35,680 nt of DNA, taken from assembly GCA_012729405.1 (NCBI GenBank), contig JAAYDH010000055.1:1-35680 (forward strand), in the 5' to 3' direction. The translations under genes were made by a program, and so were the position numbers. Below, in pieces: positions 1 to 8,403 of the stretch (within the stretch, counting starts at the first letter, position 1; each line of letters starts with the position of its first letter). The notes beneath the pieces were generated by a model. That model ran no database searches. It was not told the DNA's origin and saw only the letters and a list, made by a program, of their open reading frames with translations. Source of the DNA: Erysipelotrichaceae bacterium (GTDB lineage Bacteria > Bacillota_I > Bacilli_A > RFN20 > CAG-826).

Positions 1-475
<475 letters not shown>

Positions 476-580
476 TTCTAAGATTTTTAATCGAAAAATT
501 AAAATTAAGGTTTTAATTAACAAGCAAAGCAACATGTGATAATATTCAGTTTTGAGAGAACAATTACTCTCTGAAAAAAA
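476..580 (+). other. 23S-5S internal spacer
   Basis: The spacer carries no tRNA. It contains two short hairpins: TTTTAAT/ATTAAAA at 485-504, and a stem near 551-579 formed by TTTTGAGAGA and TCTCTGAAAA, which flanks the 5' side of 5S. They probably act in processing of the rRNA precursor; this role is inferred. Confidence 0.6.
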
Positions 581-688
581 GTCTGGTGGTGATGGCGCGG
601 TGGATACACCTGTTCCCATCCCGAACACAGAAGTTAAGCACCGTAGTGGCGACGATATCCGCAAGGACAAAATAGCGAGCTGCCGGGC
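581..688 (+). rRNA. rrf: 5S ribosomal RNA
   Basis: Contains the conserved core TTCCCATCCCGAACACAGAA and a terminal helix pairing GTCTGGTGG (581-589) with CTGCCGGGC (680-688), using several G-U pairs. The length is about 108 bases, slightly short but normal for this part of the Firmicutes. It is followed at once by eight T residues. Confidence 0.93.
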
Positions 689-697
689 TTTTTTTTA
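676..697 (+). terminator. rRNA operon terminator overlapping the 5S 3' end
   Basis: Eight T residues (689-696) follow the 3' strand of the 5S terminal helix directly. No separate hairpin lies between 5S and the next gene, so termination probably relies on GC-rich pairing within 5S itself. The placement is inferred. Confidence 0.5.
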
Positions 698-711
698 TTA
701 GTTCATTAAGA

Positions 712-728
712 TAGAATAAAACCGAGGT
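712..728 (+). promoter_or_regulatory. Candidate -10 box and ribosome binding site for the isomerase gene
   Basis: TAGAAT at 712-717 resembles a -10 box, and GAGG at 724-727 is a short Shine-Dalgarno site 10 bases before the ATG at 738. The -35 position falls in the T run after 5S, so no clear -35 is seen. Confidence 0.4.
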
Positions 729-737
729 AAAAACCAT

Positions 738-1958
738 ATGAACATCAATCTAATTCGCCTGAGAACTGTCCTTGATGGACGGGAGCCAGAAGTGATTAAA
801 GAAACCACTAACTTTATTGAAGAAATCAACAACATCCTCATCGACGAGGATTTTATCATAAAAGAGAGTGCCCCAGATCCGATCATGACGATTGTCTTTG
901 TCGAGACCGGTGGCAGCGAAACAAAATTTCTCAACATTTTCGATCGCCTCGGAAAGTTTGTTTACCTCCTTTCTAACGGCAAGAATAACTCTTTACCCGC
1001 TAGCTTAGAAATCAAAACCTATTGTTCCCAGCACGGCAAGGATGCCTTCCTCATCACCGGAACGGAAGAACAGTGCGCGAATGAAATTAAACATTTTGCC
1101 CGCGTTGCTCACGCCTTGATCGCCCTGAAAGACAACAATTTAGGAGTGATTGGACAACCCTCTGATTGGCTCATCGCATCGAACATCGATGCTCCCACTG
1201 TCTATGATTATTTCAAAATAAATATCGTAAATATTGGGATGGATGAGTTAATGAGCGAGATTGAGAAGAAAAAAATGGGAAATGTCCCACATCTCGATAA
1301 ACTAAAAACCAAATTTAAAAACAAGGAAGTTCTCGATGGAGCTTGCTATATTTATGGAGCTCTCAAACGACTGATTGAGAAGTACCATCTCAACGGCTTA
1401 ACCATCCGTTGTTTTGATCTCCTCGGCAAATACAAAAACACTTCCTGTTTGGCACTCGCAATTCTTAACGAAGAAGGTATCACTGCGACTTGTGAAGGAG
1501 ATGTTCCGAGCATGCTGACAATGCATATGCTGACCACTTTAACAGGTCAACCTTGTTTTCAAGCCAACCCTTCGAAATTCGATTTAGATAATTCGACAAT
1601 GCTCCTTGCCCACTGCACGATTCCTTTAAATATGGTTTCCAAGTACGAGCTACTCACCCATTTTGAGAGCAATCTCGGTATCGGAGTTAAAGGGACGATG
1701 CCGTTAGATGATATCACCATCTGCAAACTATTTTTAAAGGACGGAAAGCTCTTAGAAAATTCAGTGGTCTTCTCAGCAAAGATTATTGAAAACCCTTCAT
1801 TGCCCGGCTACTGCCGCACCCAAATTGTCATTCAACTCGATCAATATGATTTTTACACTCTCTTCAAGAACAATTTTGGTAATCATCTTATCGTCACATA
1901 CGCGAACGCAGAAGAAGACTTTAGTGCCCTCCTTCGAGCCTATGAAAAATTACGATAA
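738..1958 (+). CDS. FucI/AraA-like sugar isomerase family protein
   Basis: A 406-residue protein related to L-fucose/L-arabinose isomerases, which interconvert aldoses and ketoses with a Mn2+-dependent site. Seen: GVIGQPSDWLIAS at about 136-148, typical of this family; CEGD at 252-255; AHCT at 291-294; and GNH at 381-383. The last three match the places where the family carries metal-binding Glu and His residues. The protein is shorter than classical FucI or AraA (about 470-590), like the many uncharacterised members. It stands alone between the rRNA operon and an unrelated membrane protein, with no sugar kinase, aldolase or transporter nearby, so the substrate cannot be inferred. Family assignment is firm; specificity is unknown. 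Confidence 0.8.
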   Translation: MNINLIRLRTVLDGREPEVIKETTNFIEEINNILIDEDFIIKESAPDPIMTIVFVETGGSETKFLNIFDRLGKFVYLLSNGKNNSLPASLEIKTYCSQHGKDAFLITGTEEQCANEIKHFARVAHALIALKDNNLGVIGQPSDWLIASNIDAPTVYDYFKINIVNIGMDELMSEIEKKKMGNVPHLDKLKTKFKNKEVLDGACYIYGALKRLIEKYHLNGLTIRCFDLLGKYKNTSCLALAILNEEGITATCEGDVPSMLTMHMLTTLTGQPCFQANPSKFDLDNSTMLLAHCTIPLNMVSKYELLTHFESNLGIGVKGTMPLDDITICKLFLKDGKLLENSVVFSAKIIENPSLPGYCRTQIVIQLDQYDFYTLFKNNFGNHLIVTYANAEEDFSALLRAYEKLR

Positions 1959-1982
1959 ATGATTATCTTCCTTGCTCTTTAT

Positions 1983-1999
1983 TATATCTATGATATAAT
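1983..1999 (+). promoter_or_regulatory. Promoter -10 overlapping a small palindrome
   Basis: TATAAT (1994-1999) lies 15 bases before the ATG at 2015. It overlaps the perfect inverted repeat TATATC-TAT-GATATA (1983-1997). The predicted leader is only about 8-10 bases long and has no Shine-Dalgarno sequence. The palindrome could be an operator or an AT-rich coincidence. Confidence 0.45.
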
Positions 2000-2014
2000 C
2001 TACCCGGTCTTATT

Positions 2015-2491
2015 ATGAAAGTAACCAAAGCAAGTGTCATTTACGCGTTATTGTGCAATATTCCGGTGAGCGCCTGTCTCTGTCTGGCAGCGAATTTTTC
2101 GAATAATAACGGAAATATTATCTGGAATGAATTCTTATTGAATTACGCTGTCTCTTTACCTGTTGCCATCTTGATTTCTTTATTTGTTCCCCTCGTTGGA
2201 CTAGGCAAGTGGTTTACCGGTCTTTTTGGCGTTGAAAACGAGACTTTTACTCACAATATTTTGTATCGTATTCTCGCGATTCTCTTCACTTCATTCATTT
2301 ACTTCATGATTTTAAATCCCGTCTTAGCGGTTTTTAATTCGCTGATCAGCGGGGTTTGGATCGATATACCCGTTTGGGTATTTCATTGGATGAGAAGCTT
2401 GCCTGGGATGTTGGCCGTCGGATTTTTCTCGTCCTTGTTCTTCGATATCCCGGCATTCCGCATCGCACATAAAGTGGATCCCAATTTCTAA
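2015..2491 (+). CDS. Small multi-pass membrane protein, function unknown
   Basis: A 158-residue hydrophobic protein that I do not recognise with confidence. About four membrane segments can be seen, at roughly 8-27, 42-65, 88-112 and 124-147, separated by short polar loops. It ends in a short charged tail (KVDPNF). The general pattern resembles small Firmicutes membrane proteins of the DUF2798 type, but no signature proves it. It has its own probable promoter with a very short leader and no ribosome binding site. The next gene also has its own promoter, so this is probably a single-gene unit. Confidence 0.65.
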   Translation: MKVTKASVIYALLCNIPVSACLCLAANFSNNNGNIIWNEFLLNYAVSLPVAILISLFVPLVGLGKWFTGLFGVENETFTHNILYRILAILFTSFIYFMILNPVLAVFNSLISGVWIDIPVWVFHWMRSLPGMLAVGFFSSLFFDIPAFRIAHKVDPNF

Positions 2492-2530
2492 GTCAACTTA
2501 GTGAGGAGCTTTTCATAAATTAGCCCCTGG

Positions 2531-2559
2531 TTGACAATATCTCTTTTACTTTGTAAAAT
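2531..2559 (+). promoter_or_regulatory. Strong sigma-A type promoter for the Asp23-fakA unit
   Basis: Consensus TTGACA (2531-2536), 17-base spacer, TAAAAT (2554-2559). The predicted start near 2566 gives a leader of about 17 bases. The short inverted repeat CCTAA-C-TTAGG at 2568-2578 lies in this leader and includes the weak AGG ribosome binding site. Confidence 0.75.
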
Positions 2560-2582
2560 TGAATAACCTAACTTAGGTAACT

Positions 2583-2909
2583 ATGAAAACAAACGAACCG
2601 AATAAACAAACTGCCAAAATTTCCGAGGAAGCCCTCATCGCAACGATTAAGGAAGCGATTGTTCCTTGCTATGGCATTAAAGAAATAGCAAATATTTCTC
2701 AAACGAAAGGAAAAAAAGAGGAAGGTATAAAAATCAAATTTTATGATGATCGAAATTTTTCGATCGACATTTATGTAGTGGTCGTTTTTGGTTTGAAGAT
2801 AACAGAAACTCTCCGTTCTTGTCAGAAGATGGTCAAGTATGTTCTCAACCATTACTACCCAGGACAATGTCGCTACATTAATGTCTATGCCTATGATTTA
2901 GCCTCTTAG
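2583..2909 (+). CDS. Asp23/Gls24 family envelope stress protein (YloU-like)
   Basis: A 108-residue protein assigned to the Asp23/Gls24 (YloU) family from its size, its alternating hydrophobic pattern, and its position directly before fakA, where Firmicutes usually carry yloU. The part IKIKFYDDRNFSIDIYVVVV (about 49-68) followed by a helix ending VLNHYYPG fits the Asp23 fold. The sequence is divergent from typical members. Family members are membrane-associated or cytosolic proteins linked to envelope or alkaline stress; the exact role here is unknown. It is 9 bases upstream of fakA and probably co-transcribed from the promoter at 2531-2559. Confidence 0.65.
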   Translation: MKTNEPNKQTAKISEEALIATIKEAIVPCYGIKEIANISQTKGKKEEGIKIKFYDDRNFSIDIYVVVVFGLKITETLRSCQKMVKYVLNHYYPGQCRYINVYAYDLAS

Positions 2910-2918
2910 AAAATTGAA

Positions 2919-4592
2919 ATGAAACAACTTACTGGACAAGACCTTAAGAAAATGCTCATTTCAGGAGCGAATAACCTTTACAATTCGTATCCTGAAATCG
3001 ACGCATTAAACGTTTTCCCTGTTCCTGACGGAGATACTGGCATGAATATGAATCTCACCATGACCAGCGGAGTCAAAGAGATTCAAAATCGCAGCGACGA
3101 AAGTGTCGCTGAAATCGCCAAAGCTTTTTCCCGTGGCCTTCTCATGGGGGCACGTGGTAACTCCGGAGTTATTACCTCGCAGATTTTCCGTGGCTTTGCT
3201 CAAGGCTTAGAAGATAAAAAAGAAGCTAATGCAGTTGAATTTGCCCGCGCCTTTGAAAAAGGCGTTGAGGTCGCTTATAAAGCGGTTGTTCGCCCCGTAG
3301 AAGGAACTATTCTCACTGTAATGAGAGAAGCTAGCGAAGTGCTCTCCAAAGTTGTTAAGAAAGATTTTTCCATTGAAAGAGCAATGGATGTGTTAATTAA
3401 AGAAGCCCGCGAGTCGTTGAAAAGAACCCCTGATCTCCTCCCCATCTTGAAAGAAGTCGGCGTTATCGATTCCGGCGGTGCGGGATTATTGAAGATTTTT
3501 GAAGGTCTCCGATTAGGCCTTGAAGGTAAGGTTGTCGAACGCCTTGAAGCGACTTCCACTCATGGTGAAACTCCGATCAAAATGGCGGGTGCCTCGATGG
3601 AAGAAGAAGAATTTGGCTATTGTACCGAGTTCATCATGTCACTAGGACCTGACAGCGTGAAAAAGCCATTTAACGAGAAACGTTTCGTAACCATTCTCCA
3701 GAGCCGTGGCAATTCACTCGTTGTCGTCCATGATGAAGAAATTGTTAAAGTTCACGTTCACACCCTCAACCCAGGCGAAGTCTTGACTTACGCGCAGCAA
3801 TTCGGCGAATTCCTTAAGTTGAAAATTGAAAACATGACCGAACAGCATCACGCTCTCGCAACTGGTGAAGTAGTGGAAGAACACCACGATCTCGTCGGCG
3901 AACCTGAAGAAGAGAAGAAAGAAAAATCCAAATATGCGATCATTGCTGTCTCCTCCGGCGATGGTATTGATGAATTTTTCGAAGAAATTGGCATCAACAT
4001 CATTGTCAAGGGCGGTCAAACAATGAACCCTTCCAGCGAAGATTTTGTGACCGCGATTAAAAAAGCTAATGCTGAAAATGTCTATATTTTCCCTAATAAT
4101 TCCAATATTGTCATGGCGGCTTCTCAAGCTTCCGATGTGATCGACGATAAAGATGTCACCGTCTACGTCGTTCCCAGCAAGACGATTCCTCAAGGAATCA
4201 GTTCGGCGATTATGTTTAATGAAGATGCTGACCCAGAAGAGAACTTCCACGAGATGAAATCCGCTCTGAAGAACGTCAAATCAGGAGAAGTTACTTTCGC
4301 GATTCGCGATACAAAATTCGGCGATATCAATGTCAAAAAAGATGATTACATCGGCATTTTTGAAAAGGATATCGTCATTGATTCACCAAACAAAATTGGC
4401 GCTTGCCGCTACTTGATTGATCAGATGATTGACGAAGATAGCTCAATCATTACCATCATCTACGGCGAAGATGTGACCGACAAAGAAATTGAACAAATCA
4501 AACGCTACGTGGAAGATAAATATCCAGAAGTCGATGTCGACATCCACAACGGCAAACAACCAGTCTATTCCTTCCTAATCGGAGTTGAATAA
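2919..4592 (+). CDS. fakA: Fatty acid kinase FakA (DhaL/DAK phosphatase-like, YloV)
   Basis: A 557-residue protein with an N-terminal DhaL domain: NVFPVPDGDTGMNMN (about 30-44), the metal- and ATP-binding signature, followed by GARGNSGVITSQIFRG (about 77-92) and SGGAGL. The C-terminal half has the FakA-specific domain with NPSSEDF and FPNNSNIVMAA. In the known pathway FakA phosphorylates FakB-bound fatty acids, and the acyl-phosphate enters phospholipid synthesis through PlsX and PlsY. plsX is two genes downstream here; a FakB (DegV) partner is not in the window. The gene lacks a clear Shine-Dalgarno sequence. A strong terminator follows its stop codon. Confidence 0.93.
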   Translation: MKQLTGQDLKKMLISGANNLYNSYPEIDALNVFPVPDGDTGMNMNLTMTSGVKEIQNRSDESVAEIAKAFSRGLLMGARGNSGVITSQIFRGFAQGLEDKKEANAVEFARAFEKGVEVAYKAVVRPVEGTILTVMREASEVLSKVVKKDFSIERAMDVLIKEARESLKRTPDLLPILKEVGVIDSGGAGLLKIFEGLRLGLEGKVVERLEATSTHGETPIKMAGASMEEEEFGYCTEFIMSLGPDSVKKPFNEKRFVTILQSRGNSLVVVHDEEIVKVHVHTLNPGEVLTYAQQFGEFLKLKIENMTEQHHALATGEVVEEHHDLVGEPEEEKKEKSKYAIIAVSSGDGIDEFFEEIGINIIVKGGQTMNPSSEDFVTAIKKANAENVYIFPNNSNIVMAASQASDVIDDKDVTVYVVPSKTIPQGISSAIMFNEDADPEENFHEMKSALKNVKSGEVTFAIRDTKFGDINVKKDDYIGIFEKDIVIDSPNKIGACRYLIDQMIDEDSSIITIIYGEDVTDKEIEQIKRYVEDKYPEVDVDIHNGKQPVYSFLIGVE

Positions 4593-4603
4593 GGTAGATA
4601 TGA

Positions 4604-4647
4604 GAAAATGGCAAATCAAAAGATTTGCTATTTTTCTTTTCCTTTTT
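4604..4647 (+). terminator. Terminator after fakA
   Basis: A long hairpin with stem GGCAAATC/GATTTGCT, extended by A-T pairs, loop AAAA (4618-4621), and a T-rich tail (4631-4647). It ends 13 bases before the recG start at 4661. It shows that the upstream in-frame ATG at 4625 is not the recG start, because that codon falls within the hairpin. Confidence 0.85.
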
Positions 4648-4660
4648 AATAATTAAGATA

Positions 4661-6667
4661 ATGAGTAACAAATTAACCAAATCCCCTCGCTTAAATCATC
4701 TCCTTTACGAGATGGGAATATATTCGGCTTACGATGTCATCTCGCTTTTACCTCGAAGGTATGATGATTTTTCCTATACGCCGGAAAGAAATCTTATCGA
4801 TAAACAAAAAGTAGTGCTTCTTGGCAAAGTTATTAGCGTTTCCCAACTGGTTAAACATCGCGGTTTGTCACTTGTAAAATTCGAATTCATGACCTTAAAA
4901 GGAACTTACTTCCGGGTCATTGCTTTTAACCGGCCTTACTTAATAAAAATTATTACGGTTAATGAAACCTATACCTTAATCGGTGTTTTTGATAAGAAAA
5001 ATAACGAAATCAACATGGTCAATATCGTTAAAGGTGAGGTTTCTTCTTCAGAAAGATATCGAGCCGTCTATTCACTTCCTAGCGATTATCCGAATCATCT
5101 CTTTTCATCGCTTGTAAATCGTTCCCTCAAGGAACTCGAAGGAAAAATCTATTCTTCAGTGCCCTTTTCTTACCAAAGAAAATACCGGCTCATCGATAAA
5201 GAAAAAGCTCTCTGGGCAATTCATTTTCCAAAGAGGAATGAGGATATTCACCAAGGATATCGCCATTTAAAATACGAAGAAGCCCTCATCTTTTCTTTAA
5301 AGAACCAATGTATACGCGAGGCAAATAAATCCCTCGCCAAAATCAAGAAAGAACCAATTGATTTATCGCTTTGCGAACCGTTTTTAAAGAGTCTGCCTTA
5401 TACTTTAAGCGAAGATCAAAAGAACGCCGCGAGCGAGATTATCGAAGATATGAATCAATCTTCATTGATGTATCGTTTGCTCCAAGGTGATGTTGGAACA
5501 GGTAAAACCTTAGTTGCTTTTATTTCTCTTTACGCGAATTATATTCGGGGTGACCAAGGGGTGATTATGGCACCGACTGACGCCTTAGCGAGACAACATT
5601 ACGCGAATGCTGTGAAATTATTTGCTTCTACTAAAATTAAAATCGGACTCCTATTAGGCTCCACTCCCGCATCTGAAAAAAAGACAATCAAGGATGATTT
5701 AAAAGATGGAACGCTCGATATCTTAATTGGCACCCATGCCCTCTTTTCAAAATCCGTCACTTATTCCTCTCTTGGTTTAGCGGTTATTGATGAACAGCAC
5801 CGTTTTGGAGTCAACCAAAGAATTACTTTGGCCAATAAAGGTGAACACGCCGATTTACTGATGATGTCAGCAACCCCGATTCCCCGCTCTTTAGCCCTTA
5901 CCATCTATGGCGATTTAGATATTTCGACCCTCACCTCTTTCCCTCATCAAGAAAGAACTGTTGCAACCAAAATTGTCACTTCTGAAGATGAAGAAATCTA
6001 TCGCTCAATTAGTAAAGCTTTAGGAGATAACCGTCGTGTTTATATTGTCGCTCCCCTGATTAATTATCGGGAAGATGGACGCTACTCGGTGGAGAAGCTT
6101 TTTGCTCACTTCTTATTGAAATACCCGCAAAAAGTCACTCTTTTGCATGGAAAAATGAAACAGGAAGAGAAAGAAGCGGCTCTCGAAAACTTTCGAAATG
6201 GCGCCAAACCGATTCTAGTATCGACGCCCGTAATTGAAGTTGGTATCGATATTTCTGAAGCTAGTTTAATGGTAATATACGATGCCTCGAGTTTTGGCCT
6301 TGCTTCATTACACCAGTTGCGAGGCAGAATTGGCCGAGATGGCTATCCAGCAGTTTGCTTGCTCGCTTTTGGTCAAACTGACGACCAGGAGAAAGTCAAA
6401 CGACTTGAAACATTGGTAAAGACCAACGATGGTTTTGTCATTGCCGAGGCGGACTTAAAATTACGTGGTCCGGGAGAATTAACTGGATATAAACAGTCGG
6501 GACTTCCATCTTTCATATTCCTTAATGTTATTGATGATTTCCGCATTTTCTCAACCGCTCGCGATGATGCGCGAGATATCTTAAAAAACCGCGAAAAAAA
6601 TGAGTATCAGTGGCTCGTAAAAAAGATTGAAAAAGAGATTATTTCTGATCCTTTAATCAAGGGTTAA
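4661..6667 (+). CDS. recG: ATP-dependent DNA helicase RecG
   Basis: RecG remodels stalled replication forks and Holliday junctions. The protein has 668 residues from the ATG at 4661, the usual family size. Seen in order: an N-terminal wedge/OB region, Walker A QGDVGTGKT (about 278-286), the DEQH box VIDEQHRFG, motif III SATPIPRSLAL, motif V VIEVGIDIS, motif VI QLRGRIGRDG, and the TRG-like C-terminal region. The start has no Shine-Dalgarno sequence. A possible -10 (TAATAA, 4647-4652) lies 8 bases before the ATG, so the mRNA may be leaderless. In B. subtilis recG also precedes the plsX region. Confidence 0.96.
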   Translation: MSNKLTKSPRLNHLLYEMGIYSAYDVISLLPRRYDDFSYTPERNLIDKQKVVLLGKVISVSQLVKHRGLSLVKFEFMTLKGTYFRVIAFNRPYLIKIITVNETYTLIGVFDKKNNEINMVNIVKGEVSSSERYRAVYSLPSDYPNHLFSSLVNRSLKELEGKIYSSVPFSYQRKYRLIDKEKALWAIHFPKRNEDIHQGYRHLKYEEALIFSLKNQCIREANKSLAKIKKEPIDLSLCEPFLKSLPYTLSEDQKNAASEIIEDMNQSSLMYRLLQGDVGTGKTLVAFISLYANYIRGDQGVIMAPTDALARQHYANAVKLFASTKIKIGLLLGSTPASEKKTIKDDLKDGTLDILIGTHALFSKSVTYSSLGLAVIDEQHRFGVNQRITLANKGEHADLLMMSATPIPRSLALTIYGDLDISTLTSFPHQERTVATKIVTSEDEEIYRSISKALGDNRRVYIVAPLINYREDGRYSVEKLFAHFLLKYPQKVTLLHGKMKQEEKEAALENFRNGAKPILVSTPVIEVGIDISEASLMVIYDASSFGLASLHQLRGRIGRDGYPAVCLLAFGQTDDQEKVKRLETLVKTNDGFVIAEADLKLRGPGELTGYKQSGLPSFIFLNVIDDFRIFSTARDDARDILKNREKNEYQWLVKKIEKEIISDPLIKG

Positions 6668-6690
6668 ACATAAATTAGCAATTGTCTATA

Positions 6691-6710
6691 AAAACAATCT
6701 AAATTGTTTT
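6691..6710 (+). promoter_or_regulatory. Inverted repeat overlapping the plsX -35
   Basis: An 8-base perfect inverted repeat, AAAACAAT and ATTGTTTT, with a 4-base centre. Its right arm includes TTGTTT, the probable -35 of plsX. No T run follows, so it is not a good terminator. It could be an operator; it does not resemble the FapR operator that controls plsX in Bacillus. Confidence 0.4.
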
Positions 6711-6745
6711 ACTTTTCGATATCATGATAAAATAGATTATTGAGG
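6704..6745 (+). promoter_or_regulatory. plsX promoter and ribosome binding site
   Basis: TTGTTT (6704-6709), 18-base spacer, TAAAAT (6728-6733), then GAGG (6742-6745) 10 bases before the ATG. This would start a plsX-rnc-ftsY-ylxM-ffh transcript. Confidence 0.6.
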
Positions 6746-6755
6746 TTTACCAATT

Positions 6756-7727
6756 ATGAAATTAGTTGTCGATACAATGGGTGGAGACTTAGGAAGTGGT
6801 GTCATCGTCGAAGGCATTCTTGATTTTCTAAAACAAAATCCCAATGTGGAAATTATTGCTGTTGGTCGAAAAGAAGATTTGACCGCCTTAGAAGGTAAGT
6901 GCCGCATCATTCATGCCCCGGACATCGTTCCAATGGAAGCCGGTGCTTTAGAAGTGATGCGCCTGAGAAATTCTTCGATGATGGTGGCTCTCAAATTGCT
7001 AAAGGATGAGCAATTAGATGGCATCATTTCCTGTGGATCTACCGGTGGATTTTTAGCCGCTTCAACTATCACCTTAAAACTTATTACCGGAGTCAAACGG
7101 GCCGCGCTAGTCGCTCCTTTCCCGACATATATTAAAGGCAAGAAAGTTGTTATTTTGGATATCGGTGCGAATAACGAGAACTCTCCAGAAGAGCTTCATC
7201 AATTTGCAGTCATGGGAAGACTTTATTCCCAATCCGTCTTTGGTGTTAAAGAACCGCAAGTTTTCTTGTTAAGTAATGGAACTGAAGAAGGTAAAGGTTC
7301 CCCGGAAGTTAAAGAGGCGCAGAAGTTGCTCAAAGACTTCCCTGGTTATCAAGGTAATATTGAAGCGCGCGTCGCTCTAGATGGGCGGGCCGATGTCATT
7401 GTCACTGATGGTTTCACCGGAAATGTTTTCCTTAAAGGTACCGAAGGTATAGCCAAATTTATGTCGAGCCTTATGAAGAAGGCGTTCAAGAAAAACTTCT
7501 GGACCAAGTTAGGCTATTTACATGTTCGAAAGGGCATTAAAGAAATCGCTGAAACGATGGACTACAAGAGCACTGGAGGTGCGATGCTTCTTGGACTTAA
7601 TGGAGTTGTCGTTAAAGCACATGGTAGCTCGGATGCCTATTCTTTTAAATGCGCTTTAGATGTCGCTAAGAAACTCGCCGAAAATAAAGTTATCGATAAG
7701 ATTAAGGAGGGCATGAGCAATGTCTGA
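6756..7727 (+). CDS. plsX: Phosphate acyltransferase PlsX
   Basis: PlsX makes acyl-phosphate from acyl-ACP and exchanges acyl groups between ACP and acyl-phosphate, feeding PlsY for phosphatidic acid synthesis at the membrane. The 323-residue protein begins with the family signature VDTMGGDLG and carries SCGSTGGFLAASTI (about 89-102), DIGANNE (about 134-140), TDGFTGNV, and GGAMLLGLNG near the end. The length is typical. fabD, fabG and acpP, often adjacent in Firmicutes, are absent here, which with FakA nearby fits reliance on exogenous fatty acids; this is an inference. It ends in TGA and overlaps rnc by 8 bases. Confidence 0.96.
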   Translation: MKLVVDTMGGDLGSGVIVEGILDFLKQNPNVEIIAVGRKEDLTALEGKCRIIHAPDIVPMEAGALEVMRLRNSSMMVALKLLKDEQLDGIISCGSTGGFLAASTITLKLITGVKRAALVAPFPTYIKGKKVVILDIGANNENSPEELHQFAVMGRLYSQSVFGVKEPQVFLLSNGTEEGKGSPEVKEAQKLLKDFPGYQGNIEARVALDGRADVIVTDGFTGNVFLKGTEGIAKFMSSLMKKAFKKNFWTKLGYLHVRKGIKEIAETMDYKSTGGAMLLGLNGVVVKAHGSSDAYSFKCALDVAKKLAENKVIDKIKEGMSNV

Positions 7728-8403
7728 TATTAAAGACTTGTTGAACAAATTAAGAATTAGACCACGTGATTTGAAATTATACGAACTAGCTCTTACGCAT
7801 CCTTCTTACAATGCTGATGCCAACACCGTTCACTGCGATTATGAGAGACTGGAATATATGGGAGACGCTGTCCTTGATTTCGTCACTGCTGATTTGATTT
7901 TCAAACGTTGTCCAGAAATGGATGAAGGCCAAATGAGCAAGTTTCGAAGCTATTTAGTTAAGAGTCAAACTTTGGCTGACTATGCCCGCAAATTGAATCT
8001 CTCCGAATACATTCGTGCCGGTCATTCTATTCAGAGTGATCAAATCAACAAGAGTAACAAGATTTTAGAGAATGTCTTTGAAGCCTTGATTGGTGCAATC
8101 TACCTAGATTGCGGTATAAAAACCGTCTATCGTTTCATCATTAAAATTATTCAGGCCGACTTAAAGAAGTTGTCCAACCTCGACTTAACTGATGCCAAAA
8201 CGATGCTCCAAGAACAAATGCAAGCTGAACACCGCGATAGCGTTCATTATGAGCTCGTTTCTCAAAAAGGCCCTGCTCATGAGCGCACCTTTATAGTCAA
8301 TGTTTTATTCAATAATATTGTCTTGGCTACCGGCGAAGGCAAAAGTAAAAAAGCCGCTGAAGAAAATGCAGCTCGCAAAGCACTAGAAAAGAGAAGTGTC
8401 TAA
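7720..8403 (+). CDS. rnc: Ribonuclease III
   Basis: RNase III cleaves double-stranded RNA, including rRNA precursors. The 227-residue protein has the catalytic signature ERLEYMGDAVLDF (about 43-55), the second acidic cluster ENVFEALIGAIYLD (about 117-130), and a C-terminal double-stranded RNA binding domain ending in GKSKKAAEENAARKAL. The start overlaps plsX and has a consensus AAGGAGG (7704-7710), 9 bases upstream. In Bacillus rnc is followed by smc; here ftsY follows directly, with the rnc stop and ftsY start sharing one base. Confidence 0.97.
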   Translation: MSDIKDLLNKLRIRPRDLKLYELALTHPSYNADANTVHCDYERLEYMGDAVLDFVTADLIFKRCPEMDEGQMSKFRSYLVKSQTLADYARKLNLSEYIRAGHSIQSDQINKSNKILENVFEALIGAIYLDCGIKTVYRFIIKIIQADLKKLSNLDLTDAKTMLQEQMQAEHRDSVHYELVSQKGPAHERTFIVNVLFNNIVLATGEGKSKKAAEENAARKALEKRSV

